From: DATCDR01 sp036510575
Lineage (GTDB): Bacteria; Actinomycetota; Acidimicrobiia; Acidimicrobiales; Bog-793
Assembly (NCBI GenBank): GCA_036510575.1
Contig: DATCDR010000036.1
Location: 72,949 to 136,948 of the forward strand
Length of the DNA: 64,000 nt
Direction: 5' to 3'
Under the pieces are notes generated by a model, which saw only the letters and a program-made list of their open reading frames with translations, was not told the origin of the DNA and searched no databases. This document shows positions 18,650-27,552 of the stretch, piece after piece (position 1 is the stretch's first letter; the number at the start of each line of letters is the position of its first letter). Both the position numbers and the translations under genes were made by a program.

Positions 18650-19896
18650 GGCCCACCAATAACGGTCATCGCTGGGACAGCGAGCCAGCTGCGAGCGTCG
18701 GGCGTCAAGCGTTCAATGATCGCCGCGATCTCTGGTGCAATGTTCCAAGGCAGGACCAGGACGTCGCTTGGATCCGCGCCGGCGAGCTCGTCGGGAGGTA
18801 CGACGCGGATGTGGCTTCCGGGAAGATACTTCCCCTGCTTCTCGATGCTTCCATCGGCGCAGAGGAGCACCTGGTCAGCAGTGACTCCAGCGGCATTGAG
18901 CAGCGTGTTCCCCTTCGCGGCGGCGCCGTAGGCCGCGACTCGGTCTCCTGCTGCTGAGCGCTCGAGCAACCAGGTTGCCAATCCTTCCACTGTGGAATGG
19001 CTTCGCTTTGCGAAATCGGTCCACAAGTCGGGCGACAAGAGCCCCGCCGTCGCTTCGTGGGCTATGGCGCGCGCGACGGAACCGTCGTCATGACCCTTTC
19101 CTTTCGGAATGATCCAGTAGCGGTAGGAGCCGCCGTGGGTGGGGAGCTCCTCCACTCGGACGAGCTCGAGTCCGAGTGGGGCGACGGCTCGCCGTACCGC
19201 GTGCGCCGAAAGGTACGAGAAGTGCTCATGGTAGATCGTGTCGAATTGGGTCTTCTGGAGCAGGTTGAGGAACGACGGGTTTTCCACCGTGATGAGTGTC
19301 TCTGGGCCGGCGAGCGCGGCGAGCCCTGCAATGAAATCGTGCAGGTCTGGAACATGGGCCATCACGTTGTTTGCCGCGATGAGTTTCGGATGGCCGACTT
19401 CGGAGGCGATCTCGGCCCCGACATCTGCTCCGAGAAAGACCGACCTCGTGTCAATGCCGTCGGCTCGCGCGATTTCGGCGACATTGTCCGCCGGCTCGAT
19501 ACCAAGGGTCCGGACCCCCAGTTGCTGGAAGCAGCGAAGGAGATAACCGTCGTTGCTCGCGACCTCGACCACGAACGAGGAGTCGTCGAGCCCGAGCTCG
19601 CCGGTCATCCGCTCGGCGAACGACTGTGCATGGGCGACCCACGAGGTGGAGACCGACGATAGGTAGGGGTAATCGTTCTGAAAAATGCGTTCCGGCAGGA
19701 CGAATTCGCCGATCTGACCCAGTCCACACTCCGAACACACTGAGAGATGAAGGGGGAAGCACTCCTCTGGGGCATCGGCTGACAGCAGAAACTCGTTCGA
19801 GATCGGTTGCTCGCCGAGGTCGAGCACTGAGGTCAACGACTCCGACCCACATCCTCTGCAAACCCGGATTCCTCGATTCGTCAACGATTCACGCAT
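18646..19896 (-). CDS. NDP-sugar C-methyltransferase (Methyltransf_13/14 type)
   Basis: From the ATG at 19896 the product has 416 residues, the normal length for NDP-hexose C-methyltransferases. It has an N-terminal zinc-binding set (CRGCGS and CSECGLGQ), the SAM motif VVEVASNDGYLL, NNVMAHVPD, and the family signatures FDTIYHEHFSYLS and AYGAAAKGNTLL. The His-Glu-His segment is at the active site in the TylC3/TcaB9 family, which adds a methyl group to C3 of a 4-keto sugar. It overlaps rfbG by eight bases (ATGCGTGA). The operon therefore predicts a C-methyl branched deoxysugar. An upstream start at 20061 would overlap rfbG deeply and is unlikely. Confidence 0.9.
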   Translation of the reverse strand: MRESLTNRGIRVCRGCGSESLTSVLDLGEQPISNEFLLSADAPEECFPLHLSVCSECGLGQIGEFVLPERIFQNDYPYLSSVSTSWVAHAQSFAERMTGELGLDDSSFVVEVASNDGYLLRCFQQLGVRTLGIEPADNVAEIARADGIDTRSVFLGADVGAEIASEVGHPKLIAANNVMAHVPDLHDFIAGLAALAGPETLITVENPSFLNLLQKTQFDTIYHEHFSYLSAHAVRRAVAPLGLELVRVEELPTHGGSYRYWIIPKGKGHDDGSVARAIAHEATAGLLSPDLWTDFAKRSHSTVEGLATWLLERSAAGDRVAAYGAAAKGNTLLNAAGVTADQVLLCADGSIEKQGKYLPGSHIRVVPPDELAGADPSDVLVLPWNIAPEIAAIIERLTPDARSWLAVPAMTVIGGP

Positions 19897-20989
19897 GTTC
19901 ACGACTACGCCTTTCCACCTGAAACCTGTACTCGTCGAGTTGCTCGCCAGTGAGCTCAGATGCCGACTTACCGGATTGAACTCCCATATACCAGGACAAC
20001 GTGAGCTCGACTGCCTCTTGCCAGTCGAGCACGCCTGACCAACCAAGGTCCCGCATGGCAAGCGTGGAATCGAGGGTCAAGGTTGCCATTTCGTGGTAGG
20101 TCGGTTCAGCCGTGGCCACCCACGGCTGCTCGGGGAGGCTGCCGCCAAGGTCGGTCCAGACCTTTGCCGCAAGTGTGACGATGTCTTGCACGGGAGCGGC
20201 GTCTAATTCAGTCGGTCCGAAGTTGTACGACTTCGAGACCTGGAGGTCGGTGGCGAGTGACTCGGCGAACACCAAGTAGCCGCGGAGCGGTTCAAGCACG
20301 TGTTGCCATGGCCGTACTCCTGCCGGGTTCCGAAGAACAAGCGTCTCGTCCGCCGACCAAGCACGAACCAAGTCGGGCAACAGACGGTCGAGTGACCAGT
20401 CCCCTCCGCCGATGACATTGCCTGCGCGAGCGGTCCCTAGCCGAGTGCCAGTCGAGGGCCAGGCGGCGACCACGAGTTCGGCGGCTGCCTTGCTGGCGGC
20501 ATACGGATCGAGACCCCCAAGAAAACTTTGCTCAGAGAACGGCGTGGACTGTCGCGGGTCGTACACCTTGTCGGTGGTGATGACGAGACAGGCGATGACG
20601 CTAGGTGTCTCGCAAGCGAACCGAACAACGTCGGCAGTGCCTTGGATATTGGAACGAAAGGTGCGATACGGATCGCTGTAGCCGACCACGACGAGCGACT
20701 GGGCAGCGAGATGAAGCACAACTTCGGGCGCCAACTCCGCTGCTGCTTGCTGCCAAAGCTCGGAGGTAATCTCGCCCCGCAGATCATGCACCCGAGCGAG
20801 ACCCAGCTGCTCCCATAACGACGGCGTCGTGGGAGGTTCGGGAAGCGAGAGACCGATCACCTCAGCGCCAATAGCATCTAGCCAATACGCCAGCCACGAA
20901 CCTTTGAATCCCGTGTGCCCGGTCAGCAGGACCCGACGACCTCGCCAGAACGTCGGATCCGGAAGATGCTGGCGCGACTCTCCACTCAC
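19889..20989 (-). CDS. rfbG: CDP-glucose 4,6-dehydratase
   Basis: From the GTG at 20989, overlapping the rfbF stop (GTGA), the product has 366 residues, typical for the family. It begins ESRQHLPDPTFWRGRRVLLTGHTGFKGSWLAYWL, shown here in short: DPTFW then the NAD motif TGHTGFKG. Further motifs are HLAAQSLVV, TTDKVYD and the catalytic YAASKAAAE. GGGDWSLDRLLPDLVRAW is characteristic of CDP-glucose 4,6-dehydratase as opposed to dTDP or GDP enzymes. It converts CDP-glucose to CDP-4-keto-6-deoxyglucose. The frame continues upstream to 21070, but that lies inside rfbF. A decayed copy of its first 25 codons lies at 16147-16218. Confidence 0.93.
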   Translation of the reverse strand: MSGESRQHLPDPTFWRGRRVLLTGHTGFKGSWLAYWLDAIGAEVIGLSLPEPPTTPSLWEQLGLARVHDLRGEITSELWQQAAAELAPEVVLHLAAQSLVVVGYSDPYRTFRSNIQGTADVVRFACETPSVIACLVITTDKVYDPRQSTPFSEQSFLGGLDPYAASKAAAELVVAAWPSTGTRLGTARAGNVIGGGDWSLDRLLPDLVRAWSADETLVLRNPAGVRPWQHVLEPLRGYLVFAESLATDLQVSKSYNFGPTELDAAPVQDIVTLAAKVWTDLGGSLPEQPWVATAEPTYHEMATLTLDSTLAMRDLGWSGVLDWQEAVELTLSWYMGVQSGKSASELTGEQLDEYRFQVERRSREHA

Positions 20990-21756
20990 TGCTGCAACCA
21001 CGGGGCCTGCCCGGTGGCCCACAGCCGATTTAGCTCGTCTCGGTCGCGCAAGGTGTCCATTGGCTGCCAAAAGCCATCGTGGCGGAAGCAGGCGAGTTGC
21101 CCGGCTGCCGCAAGATGCTCGAGGGGCTCCGCCTCCCAGGCAGTGCTGTCACCGGCGATGAGGTCGATTACTGATGGCGATAGCATGAAAAATCCGCCGT
21201 TAATCCAAGCGTCCCCCCCCTCCGGTTTCTCCTTGAAGTTGACGACCCGGTCACCCTCGATTTCGAGGGCTCCGAACCGAGCCGGTGGTCGGACGGCGGT
21301 CACTGTCGCCAGCGTTCCCTGCTCCTCGTGGAAGGCCTTCAATGCAGTCACATCGATCGGCCCCACCGCGTCGCCGTAGGTCATGGCGAAGACGTCCTCC
21401 CCGTCGAGATAGGTAGCGACGCGGGCAATCCTGCCTCCGGTCTGGGTGGTGTCGCCAGTATCGACAAGCGTGACGTTCCATGGCTCGAGTTCGCGGTGAT
21501 ACACCGTGACTTCACCGTTGGACAGGTCGAAGCTCACGTCAGACCCATGGAGCACAAAGTTCGAGAAGTACTCCTTGATTACGTAACCCTTGTACCCGCA
21601 GCACACCAGGAAATCGGTGAAACCGTGGGCAGCATAGATCTTCATGATGTGCCAGAGAATCGGCTTGGTACCGATCTCGACCATGGGCTTCGGGCGCACG
21701 GAGGTCTCTTCTGAGAGCCTGGTCCCGAGACCGCCGGCAAGGATTACGACCTTCAT
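20986..21756 (-). CDS. rfbF: Glucose-1-phosphate cytidylyltransferase
   Basis: From the ATG at 21756 the product has 256 residues, the usual length. It begins MKVVILAGGLGTRLSEET, with the pyrophosphorylase signature, then RPKPMVEIGTKPILWHIM, MTYGDAVG, and the C-terminal FWQPMDTLRDRDELNRLW, all typical of RfbF. It makes CDP-glucose from CTP and glucose-1-phosphate, the first step of CDP-deoxysugar synthesis. It is followed with overlap by rfbG. A run of eight G on the coding strand (21213-21220) encodes the EGGD segment. Six in-frame codons upstream to 21774 are also possible. Confidence 0.93.
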   Translation of the reverse strand: MKVVILAGGLGTRLSEETSVRPKPMVEIGTKPILWHIMKIYAAHGFTDFLVCCGYKGYVIKEYFSNFVLHGSDVSFDLSNGEVTVYHRELEPWNVTLVDTGDTTQTGGRIARVATYLDGEDVFAMTYGDAVGPIDVTALKAFHEEQGTLATVTAVRPPARFGALEIEGDRVVNFKEKPEGGDAWINGGFFMLSPSVIDLIAGDSTAWEAEPLEHLAAAGQLACFRHDGFWQPMDTLRDRDELNRLWATGQAPWLQQ

Positions 21757-21776
21757 GCTGGACAGGGCTCCCACGG

Positions 21777-21822
21777 AACTCGCTAACTAGCGGACGATAA
21801 ACTCGCTAACCAGCCGACTATA
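21777..21822 (-). promoter_or_regulatory. Tandem 23-bp repeat at the rfbF promoter
   Basis: Two direct copies of 23 bases (21777-21799 and 21800-21822) differ at three positions. Both start AACTCGCTAAC and end GAC[G/T]ATA. Read on the minus strand the upstream copy gives a TATAGT -10-like hexamer about 60 bases before the rfbF ATG. The decayed rfbF copy has only one unit. The repeat probably duplicates a promoter element or operator; which one is not shown by sequence. Confidence 0.5.
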
Positions 21823-22016
21823 AACCAGCCCCCTCCCGTTGGGCCGGAACTCGGCTTACAGTTGAGTTGGCATCGCGGATGTGGCGGTGCGATGTGGTGC
21901 GCGCCTTGCTGCCGTCGGCAATGATTGCGTGTGCACTCGGTTCCTCGACAGCCAGAATCCGCGGCCAGCCGGAAGTTGTCCGTGGCATCTCCCGGCACGC
22001 TGGCGATGCACCCCTC

Positions 22017-22991
22017 GTGATCTACGGAATCGTTCTGTCGTTCGCCGCGTCCGTCTGCTTCAACCTGAACAACCTCATGGAGAAGCGTGCGGTCGATCAG
22101 ATGGCAAGACTGTCCGTTCGCCGAACGCGGCACATGGTCGTCACGCTTCTGCGATCACCGCTCTGGCTGGGCGGCTTCGCCCTTGGCGTACTCGCGGTAG
22201 TGCTGCTCACCCTCGCGTATTCGCTCGTTTCGATCGCGATCGTCCAATCGATCTTCGGAGCGGGAATCGTCCTCCTGGTGCCGGCCTCCCGGCTTTGGCT
22301 AGGCGAGCACCTGGGAAAGCGCGAGGTTGGCGGGCTCTGCCTTATCATCTCGGCGGTCGTGCTGGTCTCAGTGTCGCTCGGCAGTTCATCCGCGCCCATC
22401 GACTCCCTTTCGTTGCTCCGAGTGATGGTCGTGAGCGGGCTCACGCTTGTGTCCGCGGGGCTCCTCTTCGGGGCGCTCCGCCGATCCTCGACCGACGTCA
22501 GCATCGCTTTGGGTGCCTCGTGCGGACTCATCTATGGCGTCGCGTCGATCCAGTCGAAGAGTGCGTCGGTGCTTCTTGAACATCGCGGGCTAGTGCACGG
22601 CATTGTCCGGGTTTTAGGGTCGCCCTACCCGTACGCGTTCCTTGTTGCATCACTCCTAGGCCTTGTGGTCTTCCAAGCGAGCCTCCAGCGCGTACGAATC
22701 GCGCTCGCGGCGCCAATGGTCAACATCGTCGGCAGCGCCTACACCGTCGGCGTGGGCATGCTCATCTTCGACGAGAGATTGCCCGCGAACCCTGCGCTCG
22801 CAAGTCTTCGCCTCGGTGGGTTCGCGGTCGTCCTCGTCGGTACGTGGATCCTCGCCACGGGAAATCCGGTCGTAGAGCGCGCTGCCGCCGTCCTTCCCGA
22901 CAACGACACTGCCGAGATAGCGCCGAAAGAAGCGCCGCCCCAACTACAGCCAGACCGTCCAGATACGTGCCCGATCGACGGTTCCATCTAG
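22017..22991 (+). CDS. DMT/EamA-like polytopic membrane protein
   Basis: The GTG at 22017 is preferred because the similarity with the decayed copy at 17807 begins at the same codon; the frame is open to 21867. The 324-residue product starts VIYGIVLSFAASVCFNLNNLM, then helices arranged as in the drug/metabolite transporter superfamily (about nine or ten), with LVSIAIVQSIFGAGIVLLVPAS and a C-terminal tail of about 35 polar, proline-rich residues. Similar proteins are annotated as EamA or NIPA-like transporters. Location beside CDP-sugar genes suggests export of a precursor or lipid-linked intermediate, but substrate is not predictable. It is divergent from rfbF. Confidence 0.75.
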   Translation: MIYGIVLSFAASVCFNLNNLMEKRAVDQMARLSVRRTRHMVVTLLRSPLWLGGFALGVLAVVLLTLAYSLVSIAIVQSIFGAGIVLLVPASRLWLGEHLGKREVGGLCLIISAVVLVSVSLGSSSAPIDSLSLLRVMVVSGLTLVSAGLLFGALRRSSTDVSIALGASCGLIYGVASIQSKSASVLLEHRGLVHGIVRVLGSPYPYAFLVASLLGLVVFQASLQRVRIALAAPMVNIVGSAYTVGVGMLIFDERLPANPALASLRLGGFAVVLVGTWILATGNPVVERAAAVLPDNDTAEIAPKEAPPQLQPDRPDTCPIDGSI

Positions 22992-23607
22992 ATCCTCGGC
23001 TCCACCTTTCTCGAAGCTTTCCATGCGCCAGGTCGAGGTTTCGCGCACCTTCGGCTTCGTAGTAGCCACCTCGACGATCCTTGGCCACCTAGCGGGATCG
23101 GAATCACTTTCATCCATCGCTTGACGAAGGCAAGATCTGGTTCGGTCAGGCGGTCGCAGGTAGCCGGCGGAAAGGAATATCCGGACGCTCTGCGTTCATC
23201 CTCCCGATACTCGACCGGGCAGAAGCTTGCCTTGCGAAAAGGCCAACTGAGCGCGACGTCGAGGTTCACACCCGGACCTACGTAAAGCGAGAAGGCGCGA
23301 CGGACCTCGCGTAGCATCAGGTGGAAACTTGAGAAACTCGTGAGTTCGTGCCCAGCATTAGGTGGCTGATGAGGAACCTCGCAGACCATGTCCCGACGTT
23401 GCGGAGCGGTTCGTGGGAGGCGTGTTCGTGGCTCTACCGTAGACGAGCTGGGCTCCATCATCGAGGGCCTGATCGAGCGAATAGTGGCCGAAGACCGCCT
23501 CGCTGATCCCCTTACAAGTTCCTTCGCTCAGGTTCAGGGCTACCAACTACTTGGGGTCGCTTGGGTCAGCGTGATCACCACATGGGAGCAGATATGCATC
23601 GCTGACA
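22992..23607. other. Intergenic region with probable GT2 scrap
   Basis: About 600 bases separate the DMT gene from the GT2 gene on the opposite strand. Apart from the likely glycosyltransferase fragment at 23168-23350, no gene is recognised. The open plus-strand frames here lack family features. Confidence 0.4.
23168..23350 (-). pseudogene. Possible remnant of a GT2 glycosyltransferase C-terminal region
   Basis: A minus-strand frame reads HELTSFSSFHLMLREVRRAF and then NLDVALSW, CPVEYREDERRASGYSF. The last part resembles the conserved (V/I)PV-x-R-x(n)-SGYS stretch after the catalytic domain of GT2 enzymes such as ArnC/GtrB. The regions on both sides have no recognisable family. This suggests a truncated, decayed gene. 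Identification rests on motif memory and is weak. Confidence 0.35.
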
Positions 23608-24744
23608 TCACTCGGTGGAGTCGGGTAAATTGATCGATTCCTTAATGACATAGAGCGGTCGATGCTTGATCTCGCGATAGATCCGGCCGATGTACTCTCC
23701 GAGCACGCCGGCGCAGATCAGTTGAATGCCACCGAGGAACAGCAGCACACACATCAGCGACGCGTATCCTGGAATCTGGTCGGCAGGATGGATCAGTTTT
23801 CCTGCAATTATCCAACAGATGTAGGTCATGCTCGCCAACGTCACTAATGCTCCGAGTTGGAGGGCGAGCCGTAGCGGGCGCTCCGAAAACCCCGTGATCC
23901 CATTCACGGCCAGCCGAAACATCTTTCCCAGGTTGTAGCTCGTGGTCCCGCCGTGTCGGGGATCCCGGATGTAATTGATCGGTACCTGGCGGAACCCGAG
24001 CCAAGACACCATCCCGCGCAGATACCTGCTCTCCTCTCTCATTGAACGAAGCGCGAGAACCACCTTGCGATCCATGAGGCGGAAATCACCAGCATCAATC
24101 GTCATCGGAGTCTCCGACAGGCGAGACAAAAGGCGGTAAAAGGCTCGGGCGCTGAGCACCTTGAGTGTCGATTCTCCGCGGCGCGCATCACGCACCCCGT
24201 AGACAACCTGCGCCCCCGCTCGCCATTCCTCAACCATTCGCGCGATGACCTCAGGGGGATCTTGGAGATCGCTGTCGATGACGACCACCGCATCTCCTGA
24301 TGTGTGGTCAAGGCCACAAGTAATGGCGACCTGATGCCCGAAGTTGCGAGACAGCTGAATCACCCGCAGCCTCGTGTCCATCGCGGCGGCCTCGCGAAGG
24401 TGATCCGGTGACTTGTCGGTACTTCCGTCATCGACGAGCACCATCTCCCAGCCAGCGTCCAGGTCAAGCCCGTCGAGTACGCAGCGACACCTGCGAACGA
24501 ACTCATCGATGCACTCTTCCTCGTGGTACACGGGCGCGACAACAGAAAGAGTCGGATGCGCGGGCGAGTCCACGACGATGATGGTATTCGAATCTATCTT
24601 CTTCGGCGCGGAGTCGATCTCGAAATCCTGCGTCGGCGTGCCCCTAACCGTCGCCCAACAGCGAGTGAGACTGCCTTGGGAACCGGTGTACTTACGCCGC
24701 GAGCTCTCGTGATGTTGGCGCCGCCGAGAGAGCAGAGTCTGCAT
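23608..24744 (-). CDS. GtrB/ArnC-like GT2 glycosyltransferase with two C-terminal helices
   Basis: This 378-residue protein has LSVVAPVYHEEECID, VLVDDGSTDKSPD, VVIDSDLQDPPEV and QLSRNFGHQVAIT, the family signature of polyprenyl-phosphate glycosyltransferases such as GtrB/ArnC. YIRDPRHGGTTSYNLGKM precedes two transmembrane helices (about residues 290-312 and 324-347), and REIKHRPLYVIKE closes the protein. The fold predicts transfer of a sugar from an NDP-donor to polyprenyl phosphate on the cytoplasmic face. The first 58 residues are unlike the family; a GTG at 24573 would remove most of them and may be the true start. It probably supplies donors for the GT-C membrane proteins. Confidence 0.85.
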   Translation of the reverse strand: MQTLLSRRRQHHESSRRKYTGSQGSLTRCWATVRGTPTQDFEIDSAPKKIDSNTIIVVDSPAHPTLSVVAPVYHEEECIDEFVRRCRCVLDGLDLDAGWEMVLVDDGSTDKSPDHLREAAAMDTRLRVIQLSRNFGHQVAITCGLDHTSGDAVVVIDSDLQDPPEVIARMVEEWRAGAQVVYGVRDARRGESTLKVLSARAFYRLLSRLSETPMTIDAGDFRLMDRKVVLALRSMREESRYLRGMVSWLGFRQVPINYIRDPRHGGTTSYNLGKMFRLAVNGITGFSERPLRLALQLGALVTLASMTYICWIIAGKLIHPADQIPGYASLMCVLLFLGGIQLICAGVLGEYIGRIYREIKHRPLYVIKESINLPDSTE

Positions 24745-25278
24745 CGATGGCGAGGCCTCCTATCGAGGCTCGGGCGCGGTCGTTCGACTCCGAGCAGAGT
24801 TTGGAAGTGTTCCCCGAGGAAGAGCACCGCCCTGGCCGTCGTGTTGACAACGAGGTCCTTGTAGCCCCGTTGTGATCCGAACTTCGGCTAGCCCGATCGC
24901 CTACCATCCGGCCGTGGATGAGCGCGTGACCGTCGACTTTGCGTGGCAAGTGGTCGGTGGCGTCAGGCTCGATAGCAACTGTCGCCATTGGTCTTCGATG
25001 AATTCGCGTCGTCTGCTGGTACCCGGTGACCTTCCACCAGGTCGCCAACCAACGGTGCTCCAGGAGCTCGTCACCGACACTGTCAGCCTCGGCGGCCCAG
25101 AACAGGATGATACTTTTGGGCGATTCTCGAAGCGCTCATCATGGGCACCCGCGCGATGGATGGAACAGCATTGATGCCACCAACTGTGTGCGCGCTGAAC
25201 GAAGACAGTCGTGACTGCCGCGCGCCGAGCCTGGTCAGTGGTGTCCTCGAACGAGCGTTGTCGGCTCCGGCGCCTTAG
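24745..25278. other. Intergenic region, possible decayed coding sequence
   Basis: About 530 bases between divergent genes. A minus-strand stretch (about 25130-24900) reads ILFWAAEADSVGDELLEHRW and ATWWKVTGYQQTTRIHRRP, which looks protein-like but has no start codon in a good position and matches no family I know. It may be a gene remnant. Nothing else was recognised. Confidence 0.3.
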
Positions 25279-27552
25279 GTGACTACTGCAGCGACATTCA
25301 TAAGTCGCGAGCTTGCGATGCTCACATTTCTCACCCTTGCCGGGTCTGGGCCAGCTACTCTGCTCCGACGTGTGTGTGCATGGCCCGTACGGCTATCGCT
25401 CATGCCGGTCGTCGGGTTTTGCACCGCGACGTGTGTTTTCACAACGACAGCATGGTTCTTCCCGGCGTCGTCGACGTGTTGGATATTCCTGATCCTCGCC
25501 ACGGGATCCTTCGGCCTCGCAGTGTTTCTCACAAGGTCGGACCGAAGAGTCTCGACGGCGGCAGCGGATCCGGTCCTTTCGGGCGCCCACTCCCGACGAC
25601 GTCGCGTCCTGGTCGGATTTCTGCAATGCGGGATCGTCGCGGTGGTGGTCTCCATTCCCATCGCCCTGATCATGATCGAACAGCATTCTGTCGGCCCAGC
25701 GACGTACCAGGTTTACGACACAGACTCATATCTAGCTATGCAGGACGGCCTTCAACACCAGTCGCTCGACGAGGCGCGAGTGACTCATACCGGCAATAAG
25801 GACCTCGTCCAGAACCTCTACAGCAGTCTTGCGGATACGTCCCAAGACACTGAAATGTCCCCGGTGGCGGCGAACCTTAATGAACTACTCGGCCTCGATG
25901 CCACAGAGACCCAGAGCGCCTACCTCCTCGCCCTCCTCGTCGTCGGGGGGCTCGGGCTATTCGGTGCAATCTGCGTCGCGACTGGAACTGTGTCGTGGTG
26001 GGCAATATTCGGGGGCTGCCTTTTCGGCGGTGCATTCTTCATGCAGCTCTACTTCGACGGCAGCGAAGGAGCCATATGTGGGCTGATCACGCTCCTGCCA
26101 TTGGGTGCTGTTTCCATTGCTGCCGTCAGGGCGAAGCAACGCCACGTTCTCATCGTGCCAGCCATCATTCTCTCCGCACTGTTCGCGCTGTATCCGATCT
26201 TCTTGAGTGTCGTGGGCGTAACTACGGGAGCGGCACTCGTCATCGCAACGTTGAAATCGGGAGCGCTGCGGAATCGCTCCTGGCGATCGACAATCAACGC
26301 GTCCGCGAGCCTCGTTGCGGTTATCGCGGTCGCTATCGCAATGGACCTGGTGGGCTTCCTGCGGGCGTGGCAGGTGTGGGTCCACGTGCTCAACACGAAT
26401 TTCGCGAACGTCGGCTTTCCCAATTACCACCTAACGGCGACGGAATTCCCCGGCTGGTTTTTTCAGACGACCGGTTTCTACAGCTTTGCAACGCCGCCGA
26501 CGCCGATGACCGGCACCATCGCCGCTCTCGTGGTGCCGCTCATCGTGCTCGCGGTTGTTCTACCAGCTGTCCGGCGCAACCCCTTCGCTTGGCTCGTCGT
26601 GCCAGCAGTCCTCACAGTCGTCATCGGCGCTCACCACCAAGTCGCCACCGAGTCGTGTTCATACTGCGAGGATCGCAATCTCTTGCCAATGAGCGTCCTT
26701 CTCTTCTTCCTCGTAGGACTGGGCGTGGTAATCCTCGCCCTCAAGCGCCCGCTGTTGGCCGTCGCGATCGCCTTACTCGGTGCGGGCTTCATGTCATATG
26801 CCGGCTACAACGAGAGCAACCGGTACGCGACGGGTGCGTATCTGCTACCAACATCATTGCGAAGTGTCGTCGAGAAGATTCCCACTCATTCTGGCACCGT
26901 CGATTTGGAGGCATTCGACGCGGCGCCAAATGCGCCAGGCGAATTTCCCCTGGCTTATGATCTCGTCTACGAGGCAACAGATCACCAAGTTTCGGCTCCG
27001 GCAGACCAACTCGGCGATCCGGGACTGGCTTATGTATATGTGCATCCGCTCAACGGTATCCTGGGCGAAATATTCGACCCAAACTATCGATTCATTCTGA
27101 CCAGAATCCCATCCGTATCGACTACTCGGATAACCCTCGCGACAGGTCCGGGCATCGCACTTGAGGAGCGCGGGACGGGACTCGACGTGACGGTGGACGG
27201 TGGCCTGAGCGTTGCGCAAGCAGATGACTCGGATGGTGTGGCATACGTCGTGGGTCCGGTGAACTTCATCATCTCGGGGACGAGCCGGAGGACACCCTCC
27301 GTACTGTTCAGCCTCGCACTCCCGCCGAATCTTCCCCCAAGCGACCTCGCTGCCCTGAGCAGACTCGGGTCGATTGACACGTCCACGGAGACGTTCTCAG
27401 GTTGTGTCGGGACCACTTCGGTCGCGACAGTGGACTCCGTGTACGCCCCCCGCGGTATCTCCGGACTCCACATCGGGACGGCAGCCATTCCAGGGAACCT
27501 CGGCATTCGTCTGACATCGATGCGGGCAACGGTGGCGAGGTGCTCCCGATAG
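25279..27552 (+). CDS. Large polytopic membrane protein with soluble C-terminal region
   Basis: This 757-residue protein starts at GTG 25279 and has roughly 11-13 transmembrane helices in the first 520 residues. A long loop after the fourth helix contains YQVYDTDSYLAMQDGLQHQ, with the D-T-D acidic cluster. Such an arrangement is seen in large GT-C-like or polymer-related membrane proteins. A soluble region of about 220 residues follows, with TLATGPGIALEERGTGLDVTVDGG and a CVGTTSV segment. No specific family was recognised. It is the fifth large membrane protein in the locus. A role in assembly, export or polymerisation of the surface glycan is inferred from position. Confidence 0.7.
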   Translation: MTTAATFISRELAMLTFLTLAGSGPATLLRRVCAWPVRLSLMPVVGFCTATCVFTTTAWFFPASSTCWIFLILATGSFGLAVFLTRSDRRVSTAAADPVLSGAHSRRRRVLVGFLQCGIVAVVVSIPIALIMIEQHSVGPATYQVYDTDSYLAMQDGLQHQSLDEARVTHTGNKDLVQNLYSSLADTSQDTEMSPVAANLNELLGLDATETQSAYLLALLVVGGLGLFGAICVATGTVSWWAIFGGCLFGGAFFMQLYFDGSEGAICGLITLLPLGAVSIAAVRAKQRHVLIVPAIILSALFALYPIFLSVVGVTTGAALVIATLKSGALRNRSWRSTINASASLVAVIAVAIAMDLVGFLRAWQVWVHVLNTNFANVGFPNYHLTATEFPGWFFQTTGFYSFATPPTPMTGTIAALVVPLIVLAVVLPAVRRNPFAWLVVPAVLTVVIGAHHQVATESCSYCEDRNLLPMSVLLFFLVGLGVVILALKRPLLAVAIALLGAGFMSYAGYNESNRYATGAYLLPTSLRSVVEKIPTHSGTVDLEAFDAAPNAPGEFPLAYDLVYEATDHQVSAPADQLGDPGLAYVYVHPLNGILGEIFDPNYRFILTRIPSVSTTRITLATGPGIALEERGTGLDVTVDGGLSVAQADDSDGVAYVVGPVNFIISGTSRRTPSVLFSLALPPNLPPSDLAALSRLGSIDTSTETFSGCVGTTSVATVDSVYAPRGISGLHIGTAAIPGNLGIRLTSMRATVARCSR

